Shown here: piece by piece, positions 26,985 through 37,785 of the stretch | Layout: every line of letters starts with the position of its first letter | Position numbering within the stretch: the first letter of the stretch is position 1 | Source: Nemopilema nomurai | Lineage: Eukaryota; Cnidaria; Scyphozoa; Rhizostomeae; Rhizostomatidae | Direction of reading: 5' to 3' | Assembly: GCA_003864495.1 (NCBI GenBank) | Contig: ML133386.1 | Coordinates: forward strand, 3,545,375-3,609,374 | Length of the DNA: 64,000 nucleotides | Notes under the pieces: model-generated | Databases searched by the model: none | Told to the model about the DNA's origin: nothing | The model's input: only the letters and a program-made list of their open reading frames with translations | Position numbers and translations under genes: made by a program

Positions 26985-27106
26985 TGTATTTGTATTTGTT
27001 TCTACCTTGCTTCCGAAGGTAGTTTTGGACACTGTAAAGGTTAAGCTTATCGAGCAGTGTCCTGGTTCTTCCTCTCGATGTGACCACACCTTGTGATTCC
27101 TTATGT
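26985..27106 (-). mobile_element. 5'-truncated SINE copy, inverted arm
   Basis: Reverse complement of the body and tail of the SINE at 27107-27351, from cataaggaat to the tttgtatttg tail, with roughly 90 percent identity by eye. It lacks the tRNA-like head. Together with the plus-strand copy it forms a long inverted repeat around a loop of about 120 bases. Confidence 0.75.
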
Positions 27107-27351
27107 GCGAGGATGGCTCAGTAGTTAGAGGCGCTGACTTCGGACCCAAGGGTCCGTGGTTCGAGTCCCTGGCATGACCAAACTTTCACCCAGAGTGAGG
27201 AGAGTTGCCACCTCTCTGTAATTCCAGGCATAAGGAATCACCAGGTGTGGTCACATCGAGAGGAAGGACCAGGACACTGCTCGATAAGCTTAAGCTTCTC
27301 AGTATCCTAAAACTACCTTTGGATGCAAGGTAGAAGCAAATACAAATACAA
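27107..27351 (+). mobile_element. tRNA-derived SINE with promoter head and AAATAC tail
   Basis: The head (27107-27180) contains an A box (TGGCTCAGTAGTTAGAGG) and an exact B box (GGTTCGAGTCC), the internal RNA polymerase III promoter of tRNA genes, at tRNA-like spacing. The predicted acceptor stem does not close (GCGAGGA has no matching 3' partner), so this is a tRNA-derived SINE rather than a working tRNA gene. The body runs to a short tandem tail of caaatacaaatacaaa, typical of a SINE 3' end. Confidence 0.75.
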
Positions 27352-28654
27352 ACAATTATGCTTGAATTACAGAGAGCTATGTCACACCAGGGGATTGAGC
27401 CGGGGTGGGGAATGGCCTCCCCCACATTTTTGAAGAGAAAAATTCAAATATAGCTATGAAATATAGCAGATTCGAGCTACTTAATTCAAGTTCAATTCAT
27501 TAGCCATGCCCCCCCCCTCTTTCAAGTTTGTGGCGTGGGCCATGTATGTGTCTCGTTGTTTAAAGGGCCAAACAAATACGGGTCCCGTTGCAATTTGCAT
27601 TGTCCCTGACAAGTAAACGGAATTAGAGAAGGGTGTTGTAGTATGTACCCTGGGTACAGACCACTATATGTATATGATAATAGACTCTATGTGTGTGCAA
27701 GGGACAGCAAAGATCACTTAAAACGTTAGCAACTACTTTGTATTTGTACATAGCTATAGAAGGAAGCGCTAAAACATAGATCCGAATGCAATACAATAAC
27801 AAGGAATGAATATGATCAGAGCAAGCAAAACATTCTTATTACAAGTTTGCAAACAAGTGTCGCTGTAACAGTTGACTCGAATTATTCAAAGCATGCTTTG
27901 ACTTTAGATTTTTAATTAATTTTGAGCCGTTTGAAGTATATTTTGGCGAGTACCTTCCACATTCTAGTAGCCCATTGAAACTGGCTTCAAGAGCGAAAAA
28001 AAGTTATTTGAAAATGACTCAGAAAAAGAATACCTGCTTTTGGGATGTTGTTGGGGAGATCCGGGAGTAGCCCCCATACACCACCTATGTTGAAATGACC
28101 CCCTTTGCCGTCTTTCACCGCGAATCTCGAGAAAGCTTTCAGTTGGTGAAGTTTGTGCGCCGGTATGACGTATTACGGTTAGCCTGTGGTCTTTTTGGCT
28201 TATACACATGGGATTCTCGAAAACTCTGTTCAAGCATGGAGATGCATGAACATCGCCTCTCTGTGCTCCAACTCGCCCTCTAGGACAGGGACCTTGCGAG
28301 AAAATTAACACCATTCCAGCTTTCAAATCACTCCCGTTGGCCTTGATACTCCTATGAAGTAAAGAGGAAGGGTTCAAATGTTTGCACGCCCTCGTATTGT
28401 GAGCACTCTTTGACCTCCATTGCTACATTACATCTCCAACACCCCTTTCCCCAACATTTCTCCCCCAATCGGAACAAATCAGAAAATCAACTTTGGCGAA
28501 AACTGAGGGGCGCGTCCCCATTGGCATACCCATTTCCTCGTGGCGCCCGCCGATGGGCCTTTTCAATAAGGTCCTCCCATGTAATTCAAATCATTCCTGG
28601 TGCAGAACTTCACAGTAGAATAAAAAATAGCAGAATCAATCATTGCATTCTTGA

Positions 28655-28870
28655 AGTATTTTTTCGTCCGACACTTCCCAGATCACACACGCAAACGTTG
28701 GAAATGACCAAATGACCAATCACCGTCACTTGGTTATTTACTGCCAATCATTCACTCTTCTTACCATCATCTCCATCTAGTGTTTTCGATCCGCAACTGG
28801 CTATCTGGTTATTTAATTTGTCAGCTTTTGGTCATTTTCTGACGTTTGCATACTCCGAGGAGTGTGCTAT
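28655..28870. repeat. Dispersed repeat family B, fragment 2
   Basis: Contains cgtccgacactt, gaccaatcaccgtcac and a downstream region (ttggttatttactgccaatc to gcatactccgaggag) that matches 18120-18240 (ttggttatttacagccaatg to gcatactttgaggaa). Imperfect, indel-rich similarity indicates an old interspersed element. Confidence 0.55.
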
Positions 28871-29668
28871 TGTTAAATCACTCCCTATGTTGATTTCAAT
28901 GAATCACTAAAAGTTGTTTTGTAGAGCCATTGCCCAAAAGTATGAAAAGTTGCATCCGATATTTTGTGAAGGAAATTATCAGCTAACTCACAGGCAATTA
29001 GTTTCTGACCTTTGCATCTTCTTGTCAACCAGTCGAATCAAGATTATTACTTCATAAAGATATAAGTAATTATGGTGCCTCCTTATTCAGCAAATAAAAC
29101 TAGCTCTGAAATTTATAAATGTCTTACAATTTTCAATGTTTGGGAAGGAAGACGAAATAGTTTGAGACAGTGGGCCGTTGAGAGACAAATCGCTCTTGTA
29201 TGCAGGCCGTTAAAGCGAAAGGAAACGGAAAGGCTCTTGAAGTGGTGAATGCTCGAAACAGCGGTCGATAGAGAGAGTATGGTCACTCGAGATCTAGTCT
29301 GGGTTGAATTGCATTAATATCATGATCAGGATCAACAAAACGCTCACCAGCTTTGTCCTTGTGAGTTGCGAAGCCAGTACACATAGAAGTTTTCCACAAA
29401 AACGTTGCTCTGACTAAAAAGCTTGGCGAATCGTTACATGAGGCATCATAATAAGTTCAGTAGGTGGTAAAAGATTAAAAAAATGGATACGCATTCGAGG
29501 CATATTTATGCCAAAGAAACGAAGGCTGCCCATCTTTATGTGAGAAGCTAGCGTGCATGTTAAATCATACATAGTAGCGCAAAGCCATCCGAATTAAATA
29601 CTGTGTAGTATAAGACTAGAACGAGATAGAAATTAATAGCATATCATGCCCCTTCATCATCTTCTTTT

Positions 29669-29742
29669 GTCACGTGACCGTTTCCCTCAACCCTTCTGTT
29701 TGACACGTGACCCTGCTGCCTCACCTATCTTTGACACGTGAT
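29669..29742. promoter_or_regulatory. Cluster of three CACGTG E-boxes
   Basis: gtcacgtgac (29669-29678), gacacgtgac (29702-29711) and gacacgtgat (29733-29742) are spaced 33 and 31 bases apart in an imperfect tandem arrangement. GTCACGTGAC is the consensus of the CLEAR/M-box element bound by MITF/TFE-type bHLH-ZIP factors. It lies 2.2 kb upstream of the GAS1-like gene; the target is unknown. Confidence 0.45.
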
Positions 29743-31907
29743 CATTTCCATTAATGCTCTCCAAGGCTTGCTGTCATAGCACGTTGGGCTCGAAGCTTAA
29801 ACGTGAGGCTGTTATGTGTAAAATGCCAATAGTACTTGTGAAATGATTGAATGTTATTACTTTTTCTATTAAAGAATTCCTAAATTCTCTGCTGATTCAG
29901 ATTTAATGCAAAGACCTACCTTAAGAGGCAAATTGTGTGCACTTTCCTTAGATCAAATTAGTTAGCAATTTCCTTGAACGCCTTTTAATTAAAAAGATGG
30001 TGGAGAAGTCGAAGGAGATAACATCAATTGCAAAGAAACTAAAATATCATTAGCCGATATCCCATTACGTTGCACTGTTTTAATGTTCAATTTTTAACAA
30101 CCAGCAATTTCTTTTGTATTCCTTAGCCAATTTCGTTTCGTAATACTTTGATTGATCTCAATTAATCTCACTTGATCACGAAAACAGAGTCTCATAACTC
30201 TCCCTCCATCGCATTCCTGCTTATAGACAAATACACGAAGAATTAGACAGTCACTGATACAACATGCCTCATTTGATACCCTTGCTCTTTTAAACGCTAA
30301 TCTCCAACATATAAATAGAAGCCTCCCACTAGTTCTAGGTGCCAAGCAACAGAAACACGAGCACCGTGGCGCATCTCCCTGGAATTTGCTGGGTCGTCGC
30401 CCCCCCCCCCATTCAAATTCTAAATTATTTAGAGCCTCCCTAGCAACATGAAATAAAGATGCTTGTACATTGGGGGGTTTTAATGTCGATTTTCCATTAC
30501 CAGGGCCTCCGACGAGAAACAGAGCGGGAACGTTGATAACAATATATACAAAAAATTAAAACATTTGTAATAAATGCAAGAGGGTACAATTTGCCAGGCC
30601 CCCCTTGTACACCCTGTCGTCAGTGGCTCTGATTACTCCTAAGACTGGAAATTCGCTTTTTAGAAACGCCTCTTCTCTCCATTGTTTGATCAGACCCCTC
30701 CACATCATGGTTTTCATCAAGCCCCTCTTCACCCCTATTGAAAGACCCCTTCCATTATCCATTGGCTCCTGTGCAAGAGCAGGCGGCCCTAATTTCTTGG
30801 CCAGAAACGCAACACTTCTATTTCGTACCAGATCAGATTGGAAGTAACCATAAGATTCTCTTTTGTTTGCTAGTCAAAACCACGCCAACACAACCCACCA
30901 TTGACGATGACTCACTCGGAAATTAATAGTCTGCCTTTTGTTGGAAATGCTTTGCCTTTATACGAAAACGGCCTTCTATACGCATGAAACGGGCACCAAA
31001 ATTCGCTGTCTCCGATTGTAGTAACGATATTTGCTTAGGTCTCGCCATAAACGAACTCTAGGAGTAAAGCTAGCCATAGTTAAAAACTGGTTAAAGGCAA
31101 AGGGGCTGGAACCTTGCAAAATATACCTTATGGAAAATTCTGCTTAGCCGACTTTGAAACCAGTTCTCTCCGATCCAATTTACAACCAGCAACTTCCTGG
31201 GCTGGCCTTAAACTTTCTGACTTTTGAGAAACAGTGAGCTCTCATCTCTAGTTTTCGTGCTTGCTCAAGAAGATTGATTCTATTTTAGTATCATTGCCAC
31301 TAAGAGGGAAGGGCAGTCGGGGGTAAACCCCAAAGGCCCGCATCTCAGCAGGGGCCGCTTGAAGATTCACCGAAGAAGCTTTTCTCGAGACATGTTCGAA
31401 ATTGTCGTTCGTGACCTTGGAACCTGAGTTGGCGTTAAAATCTCTGTATTGTTTTGATATATATGCTGTTACAAAACTTGATAGCACGGGCACTTAAGAT
31501 CCGCCCATAATTAAACCGTAATAGAATTAAGTGATGATCATGTTTCTAATATACAAGCAAAGCAACCGGTCCGAATTTAGCTGTTATCCATTTTTCTGTG
31601 ATCCATGTCCCCCGTAAGATTTGTTGCTGCGGAGGAATTCCAATCACTTATGCGGAGGCACTCTCTTTAACTTGAAAGTCGATATGCCCAAAATGGCATT
31701 TGCGTCGTCAGGAAGTAGGGAACAAAAGGAATTTAACCACGGGAGTTTCCATCACCAGTTATTCGTTTGGTACCGTCACAAACTACTGTCAATCATTTAC
31801 AGAGGACACAGCCAGCCGTACTGTCACGTAGATAAACACAGTGTGGATATTTCGTTTGATTTCGGAACAAATAGACATAGAAACGTCTATGATCCATCAG
31901 ACTGACT

Positions 31908-32690
31908 ATGTATGGCTTGTATTGGTTTGTAGTCTGCATTTCGTCGCTGGTTGGCACGCTGGAGACGGTTGCAGGGAAGCAGGACTGTTTTGCGCTGGTC
32001 GGTAAATGCCGGAACAGGTACAACTGCCTGACAGCAATGATAAACGTTAAGATTGACTGCAATGAGCTGCTGTTCGGAGAGGGGACTTTAGGCTGTACGG
32101 AACCTTGCAAGCAGGCTTTGGTTTCGTTCGGCAAGAATGAGCTTGGAAAACACCTTCTCGACTGTGCATGCGAGCGTGATTCGGAGTGTTTGACGTATCA
32201 GGCGAGAGCCGGGAAGTGTGTAAACAACCGATTGAATGATAGTTTGGTTGGCTGTTCGACGTTCACCCGAAAGTGCGAAAACGACTCCAAATGTAACGAC
32301 ATCATGGAGAAATTCTACATTAAATGTAACCACCTCATCTCAGGGACTGAATGCAGTCGATCGTGTGAACTCGCACAGGAGCAGCTGTATTCGCAAAATA
32401 TCTTGAAGGGGCTGCTTGACTGCGAATGCAGCGGTACAATTCGCGAGGAAAATTTTTGCCGCGGCGTCCGCGCGCACACGTTCCATCTGTGCAAGAATTC
32501 GCCGCTGATCAGAAGGACAAAGGAAAGAAACAAGGGCTCCAAGCGGAAAACAGTGACTTTAGCGGACGGACGCGACGATAATTTTGTCGAATTGAGCACC
32601 AGGAATTTATCGGGGTCAATCACAAAGGCCTCGCAGACTAGGCTTCTCCTGCTTTGTCTGTTAACGCTGAGTGTATTTATTGCTTCCTAG
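31908..32690 (+). CDS. GAS1: GAS1-like GPI-anchored receptor (two GFR-alpha/GAS1 modules)
   Basis: Single-exon 260-aa secreted protein. Residues 1-23 form a signal peptide. Two tandem ten-cysteine modules follow: C27, 34, 40, 51, 63, 67, 86, 88, 94, 104 and C116, 123, 129, 140, 149, 153, 172, 174, 184, 195. Their spacings are nearly identical, each with a CxC pair (DCAC, DCEC), the signature of the GDNF-receptor/GAS1 family. N-glycosylation sequons at N110, N125 and N233. A basic, low-complexity stalk (about 201-240) leads to a hydrophobic C-terminus (246-260) ending the protein, as expected for a GPI-attachment signal. Vertebrate GAS1 is also intronless, has two modules and a GPI anchor, and acts as a Hedgehog co-receptor; GFR-alpha proteins have three modules, so GAS1 is the better name. 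The Hedgehog role is inferred from family only. An ORF just upstream (31621-31905) shows no domain and is probably 5' UTR. Confidence 0.88.
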   Translation: MYGLYWFVVCISSLVGTLETVAGKQDCFALVGKCRNRYNCLTAMINVKIDCNELLFGEGTLGCTEPCKQALVSFGKNELGKHLLDCACERDSECLTYQARAGKCVNNRLNDSLVGCSTFTRKCENDSKCNDIMEKFYIKCNHLISGTECSRSCELAQEQLYSQNILKGLLDCECSGTIREENFCRGVRAHTFHLCKNSPLIRRTKERNKGSKRKTVTLADGRDDNFVELSTRNLSGSITKASQTRLLLLCLLTLSVFIAS

Positions 32691-32779
32691 TATTTCATTA
32701 TGATCGATGGCCATGTGGCTGGAGGAATGTAGCTAATGTCCATCAGATTGGATAATCTCGGGAAACCATTTGCGGTGAG

Positions 32780-33151
32780 ATGTACTTTGCTGATCGCGGC
32801 AAAGAGTCAACTCTCCCCTTCTCATGGACACAATACCGTTGGTCTGGCTGTGGCCCCGTGTTCCATTTGTTTCCTGTTAACAGCATTTATCTCGACGAAC
32901 AGAAAGGAGGCCAAAAAGGCGTAAAGGGAAAGGATAAACGAATTACTTATTACGTACCACGTGTAAATTATGATTTTGTCAGTTTAGTCTATGACGCTAG
33001 TGCCAAGGAGTATGTTATTAGAGCCATAGAACCAGTTACTGCACCAGGTGCCAAAGTGACACAACCCTTTATGTGCCAATGCACCCCGAGATGGGCTGAC
33101 CATCATCCACGGGACTTTTTTCACCTTAAACTTAGAAGTTCTTGGATTTAA
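32780..33151 (+). CDS. Unassigned 123-codon ORF downstream of GAS1-like gene
   Basis: An ATG-initiated ORF begins 90 bases after the GAS1-like stop codon and runs 123 codons, preceded in frame by a TAA. Composition is protein-like (aromatic, Gly and Val rich, e.g. YYVPRVNYDFVSLVYDAS, and TQPFMCQCTPRWADHHP), with no signal peptide, transmembrane segment or domain that I recognise. It may be a small gene, the last exon of a gene whose other exons I did not find, or a chance ORF within the GAS1-like 3' UTR. Confidence 0.3.
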   Translation: MYFADRGKESTLPFSWTQYRWSGCGPVFHLFPVNSIYLDEQKGGQKGVKGKDKRITYYVPRVNYDFVSLVYDASAKEYVIRAIEPVTAPGAKVTQPFMCQCTPRWADHHPRDFFHLKLRSSWI

Positions 33152-33672
33152 GTCCACATTCTGTTTTGGATTCGACCAATTTTTGCACTTCTTTATTTAG
33201 GTACTTTGTACTCCTAATTAATTTAAAAAAACCACTTTTGTTTCACGCTTTCTTGTAGAGTGACGGTAAACAATCTTTTCAATTCATTGAAATGAACTAT
33301 TGACGCGTAACATGTCTCGAAATGGACATGTAGTAAAACTTCTAATAGGAAAATAATGTTCTGCAAACCGAACTCCCTAATGCCACTAGTATTTGCTGGT
33401 CATTTGTCTGCTTTCAGTTATTGACTGATAGTGGCTTTCTTAGCCACTTTATAGAGATTTTATTTTGAGGTTTCATATAAGTTAAAGTGTCCTGTCTACC
33501 TCTATCAAAAAGAGGTGTGTATCACCACTGGTTAGAAACATTAAAAACAGGAAGGGGATGGCTTTGTCAACTAATTAAACGGGGAAGGATTGAACAGCTG
33601 TTGATGATCCGCCTCTCTTGAACCCTCTCAATTAACCCATTTAAATGTTCAACTTGTTAATCCACCACAATT
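33152..33672. other. Short spacer without a recognised feature
   Basis: AT-rich sequence with no ORF, repeat or RNA feature that I can support. It probably contains 3' UTRs of the convergent units on either side. Confidence 0.4.
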
Positions 33673-36600
33673 CTATTTGGGCGCCTTCCTCCGTATTACA
33701 ATGAAGGGTCTCTTCGGACGGTGGTGATACAAATTAATTTCAAGCTGGCGTTTTATGGCCTTCCATGTCGGCCGCCTGTGCCCATTCGGTTCCTTGTTGT
33801 ATTCTAAATAGTGGACGCTATAATAAAACTGTGTATTGGAAAGTTTTGTTTTGCCGAAATACAAACAAGCTCCTTGAACGAAGTGGAGTCCGAAATTGCT
33901 CTGTAAATACGGTTGTTGGGTTTATTAATCCTTTGTTGTCAAAGTCAAATATGACAACTCTCTGCGAGGCCTAGGACGAGTTTCGGGCCTTTTGGCTGAT
34001 GAACAGAGCGGCGGTTCGGTGAAAACGGGGCCATGTCAACGTGGGGGTATGTTGACGTGGGGGTTTGGTTAACCCACTTCATCGATCAACAGCCAAAGCA
34101 AGGTTTATTGGTAGGGTTGATCTGCTGGGTAGACTGGGCCGAATTACGACATCAGGGACCCTGGGCCCCAATTTGATTTTGATGTGCCATGCTTCCAAAT
34201 TCAGCACAGCATTGTAGGTTTTTCAAAACTTTGCTGATGCAGGCTGTATGACTGAGGTGCCGCTTTCTTTTGCTTTTGGCGTTTTAGCTCCCTGTTAGCA
34301 ATGCTGTCTGGCTTTTAGACTGGATGGGCAGTCAAACAAGATTAAAAGTGTTGTTTAAAGTCATCTAGAGGAAGTATTTCGAAGGTTTCTCTTCTCTGCT
34401 TACCATTTCACCTGTTTTCTGAATTAGGATCAGCGTGTTGCAATTCACAATTTCTAGAAATAAAAGTCAATTTCTTGTCCTGTGGCAAAGGTGCTTGAAA
34501 GAAAGTGTTTTCCTTGTAAATCTTAGTATGTTACGAATATTATGTTGCATATCATGAATATATTTCTATTCCCAATGTTGTTGTTGTTGTTGTTGTCTTG
34601 CATCAGTTGCTTTAGAATGGAAAGAGCCGTTGATCAAATCTATAATGTAACTAAGCCGAATTCTTAAAATTCTTTTAGTGACACAACCATTGTATGATTG
34701 TGGGAAATGAGTGTCTTTTCAAATGCAAAAGATTTAAGTTTATTAGCTAAAATGTTAAGTGTTTCTAAAGATACTTTCACGTCGTAGCTTATTCTAATCG
34801 CAAATTGATGACCTTTGAAGTTGATTCGCACTGAATGCTGATCTGCAGGGAAGGTTAAATGTAAGCAAAAGTGGCATTTCAACGACAGGGCAACTGCGTC
34901 TTTTGACAGGAACAATATCGAAAAGCGAGGGGCAATTCACTCTTGCAAAAAGCGTACGAAAAACAACAGGGTTTCCAGGGATTTTTTGATAAAACAATAG
35001 GATTCTCGCAAATATGAAAGAGATTTTTTTGGAGTGATTTGCCCCTCGTCAAAAGTGTAAAGCTTGCTATTTGTTTCACGGCAAGTATCGGGGGTCTGCC
35101 AAACCACCCCTTGCCCCAGTTGAAGCACAAGCCATGCCAAACTTCACTGCACGCGAAGATCCGATTTTTGAAGCTGGTCTTAAATCAGATTGAGTCCAAG
35201 GTCATTGGTATTGGCCGAAATTTCCTCACATTCCAGTGTTGATATAAATGCATTGAAGCATCGCATGAGAAATGTTTGGGTTTCAACAGTCTGACCAAGA
35301 AACCATACCGTGACATGTGCCAACAATTACTTGGTTTGTCACACCACATGTGGTGAGTTAACAGCATTCTGGTATTATTATTTGCTGTGATAGTCGTCTG
35401 ATACTTAATCTGTCAGTTGACAAAGTCCAACTAGCGCGGCAAGTGTGACGTAAGCACGCGTGACGCAGAAGGAGACCTGGAAGCAATATTGGAAGCTGCC
35501 CCCACCCTTTAATGGACCCCTATAAAATCATAAAAAGTTTAACACAGTTGCTATGTTTAGACTCCCGATTCGTAAACCCCCCTGGCCTATCACCGGCCAG
35601 AATTGGTTGATTTTCGTTGAATTTTGTAACAGGGAACTGCGCTTTGAATTCTTTGAATGATTTAAAACACAACTGGCACACGTGGTTTTGACTTTCCGTG
35701 CAGCCATCGTCTACATTATTTCGGAAATGCAGACCGCAAGCAGTTAGCGACATTGCATTACAAGTAGGGACACTTTGTACCAATGGTCCTTGCATTATAT
35801 TGCATTACAAGTAGGGACACTTTGTACCAATGGTCCTTGCATTATATTGCATTACAAGTAGGGACACTTTGTACCAATGGTCCTCCCCTAATCCGAGGGG
35901 CAATTGTCCTTTGTACCAATGGTCCTTGCATTATATTGCATTACAAGTAGGGACACTTTGTACCAATGGTCCTCCCCTAATCGAGGGGCAATAGCGTACG
36001 GGATATTCACGAAAACGGTAGAATTTCCAGGGATTTTTTTATAAAACAATAGGATTTTCACAAAAGGGTGTACGATGTGGAGTGATTTGCCCCTCGCCCC
36101 AGTCTGGCACTGTGAGCAAGGGCCTTTGCTCATAAAACTAAGCGGCGTAGAGAACCTGGCTAAATATCGCGAGTGCTCCTAAACTCCTATTAAAATCCAC
36201 GGGGAAAGTTGATGCTAGATGACAAGCTGATCAAAGTTGAATGAATGAACCATTAAATCCACAAAGAAGACCAGTCTTTGCAATATCCAAAACCTAGACA
36301 GCTCTAGATGTCACCCCCACGAAGAGCCTGCTTTGAAAATGTCGCAAACAGAAAGCTGCAACGAAAGGCATGCCGGGAATAAGACCGGCAGATTTCCTAA
36401 GCCTGATTCCAGAAATGCGATTGAAATGTGAGATTAGAAGCGTATTATAGCGAAGGATTACGGGGAATAGCTTACTGGGATTACGGGGAATAGCTTACTA
36501 GGATTACGGGAAATGCCGAATAGTTGTACTTCTTTCATTGAAATTCCTTTATCTGGGACAAAAGAGATCCAACGAAGTGACGAAGCTCCCTCGAGCATAC

Positions 36601-37785
36601 ATTCCGAATTGTTCTTGTAAGCTGGTGAATTCTTTCTCAAACACATCATCTGCAAATACGGCTTGGCAGAAGGTTTTATTAGCAATGAGATTTCATTGAA
36701 TTGATATATAATATACAAAAATATACAATTTTAATCTTTAGTCATTAAACATATCCATTTCAGAATTCAGGTTGTAATTTGTGGTAACTAAGAAATCTTT
36801 AATCTCATTTGAAGGGATCTTTCAGCATTGGAAGAGCCTAACGCGCTCAATTCGTCGAGTTCCCAAGTAAAACAGTAAATCTTGTGACACGGTTCAAATA
36901 TATGTGAGTCATGAAATTAGCTATAGACTTAATGGATGTTATTTAGGGTTCAACGAGAGCGTTTAACTTTAGGCCGGTTGTACATTGTAAGAAACGTGTC
37001 TCACAGAGAACAGCCTTGTGGAAACACATTGCGTCCTGCCCAGCTTTGCACTAAACGATTAGCTTGAAGCAAATCAATGGACATGAGCATATTGAAAAAC
37101 AGATTGGTGCACGTATATGTTTTATTAAAATTTGTAATAGATGTAAGATCAAGGGGCAGTAAATAGAACTTTCTGACAATGTTATGACTTAGTAATGTCT
37201 TTGAAAAATCTGTACGTTAGATATAAGTCGTTTTCTAAGTTCTTTTTCCATTTAAGTTCCCATCTGGCATATTTGGGGTTTCTTTTGCCACAGGATTATG
37301 AATGTCTCATTTTACAACAAGGTAAATAGGTAAAATTCGATCCCATGTCCCTCTGGGAAAGCTACATCTCTACATGTATCTCTTTTTTCTACGACCCCTT
37401 TGTAATAAAAAGGCTCAAGGTTGCAGATGATAAAAGTTTTAGCCTCTAAAACAGAAACTATACTTGCAATGTGGAGGATTTGAGGAGTTACAAGATGGTT
37501 CAGATGTTGTTGGCTTTCCAAAAGATCAGATTAATTTTACTGAATGTCTAGCATATTCAACTTAAAACGCTGATTCTTTAAATCAAAGACACCCAAAGAA
37601 GCATCAGCGTGAAATATTTCTGCTTTCCCCGATTTAAAATGAGACAATTCGGAAGCTCCTATCACTTTGCATCTAGCAGCAACTTTGAACCTTCTCCAAC
37701 TGATTAGTATTGTTCTAATTATATTAATATCCAGTCTCATTGCTTGCACCGAATTTTTGCATGTCGAAAGGTGTGAAGGGGGCAT
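33673..37785 (-). CDS. Unrecognised multi-exon gene candidate
   Basis: At least five open segments on the minus strand join with consistent phases: up to 37785-37541, 37462-37374, 35710-35594, 34842-34781 and 33900-33673 (stop TAG). Donors and acceptors are acceptable (GTAAAA, GTAGAG, GTGATA, GTGAAA; gcaag, aatgtag, ccctgcag, gtatttacag). The predicted C-terminal product of about 246 residues has no signal peptide or transmembrane helix. It includes a Cys-rich patch (HVCQLCFKSFKEF) and a strongly basic tail (HHRPKRPFIVIRRKAPK). An additional phase-compatible exon at 36649-36549 ends in its own stop and could be an alternative 3' exon. I do not recognise the family. The 5' end is unresolved, and the first two segments are less certain than the last three. 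A MITE pair and a minisatellite occupy the introns. Confidence 0.4.
34926..35048. mobile_element. Small MITE, copy 1 (123 bp)
   Basis: Terminal inverted repeats of about 17 bases: starts cgaggggcaattcactc and ends gagtgatttgcccctcg. The internal sequence (tttccagggattttttgata and aaaacaataggatt) is shared with the copy at 35982-36096. No coding capacity. Confidence 0.8.
35756..35981 (+). repeat. 47-bp minisatellite
   Basis: Units beginning cattacaagtagggacac start at 35756, 35803 and 35850 (exactly 47 bases apart), with another after a 42-base interruption at 35939. The interruption carries a partial MITE end (ccgaggggcaattg at about 35894). Each unit contains tttgtaccaatggtcct. It lies in an intron of the unrecognised minus-strand gene candidate. 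Confidence 0.85.
35982..36096. mobile_element. Small MITE, copy 2 (115 bp)
   Basis: Same termini (cgaggggcaa and ttgcccctcg) and core as the copy at 34926-35048. It directly abuts the minisatellite, whose last unit ends at the left terminus of the element. Confidence 0.8.
36455..36515 (+). repeat. Three-copy 23-bp tandem repeat
   Basis: The unit ggattacggggaatagctta plus three bases begins at 36455, 36478 and 36501. It lies immediately 3' (on the minus strand) of the alternative exon at 36649-36549. Confidence 0.8.

Larger units (their letters stand above)
25201..31907. other. Repeat-rich intergenic region
   Basis: No multi-exon gene could be assembled. It holds the Tc1/mariner-derived element (26244-26902), the inverted SINE pair (26985-27351), a fragment of dispersed repeat B (28655-28870), the triple E-box (29669-29742) and C-runs near 27511 and 30400. 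ORFs of 101-137 codons at 28410-28715 (+) and 27964-28377 (-) overlap each other on opposite strands and show no recognisable domain, so I do not call them genes. The last few hundred bases should contain the promoter and 5' UTR of the GAS1-like gene. Confidence 0.5.

Noticed and set aside
27107..27180. A functional tRNA gene
   Set aside because: A and B boxes are present, but the acceptor stem does not pair and the sequence continues into a SINE body and tail, so it is a SINE head.
27964..28377. A 137-codon ORF on the minus strand
   Set aside because: No domain, low-complexity composition, overlap with other open frames, and no splice partners; likely chance.
28410..28715. A 101-codon ORF on the plus strand
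   Set aside because: Protein-unlike composition and partly inside dispersed repeat B.
31621..31905. A 94-codon ORF upstream of the GAS1-like gene
   Set aside because: No conserved features; most likely the 5' UTR or promoter region of that gene.
35756..35981. CRISPR-like array
   Set aside because: The repeats are contiguous 47-bp units without variable spacers, in a eukaryotic intron; this is a minisatellite.
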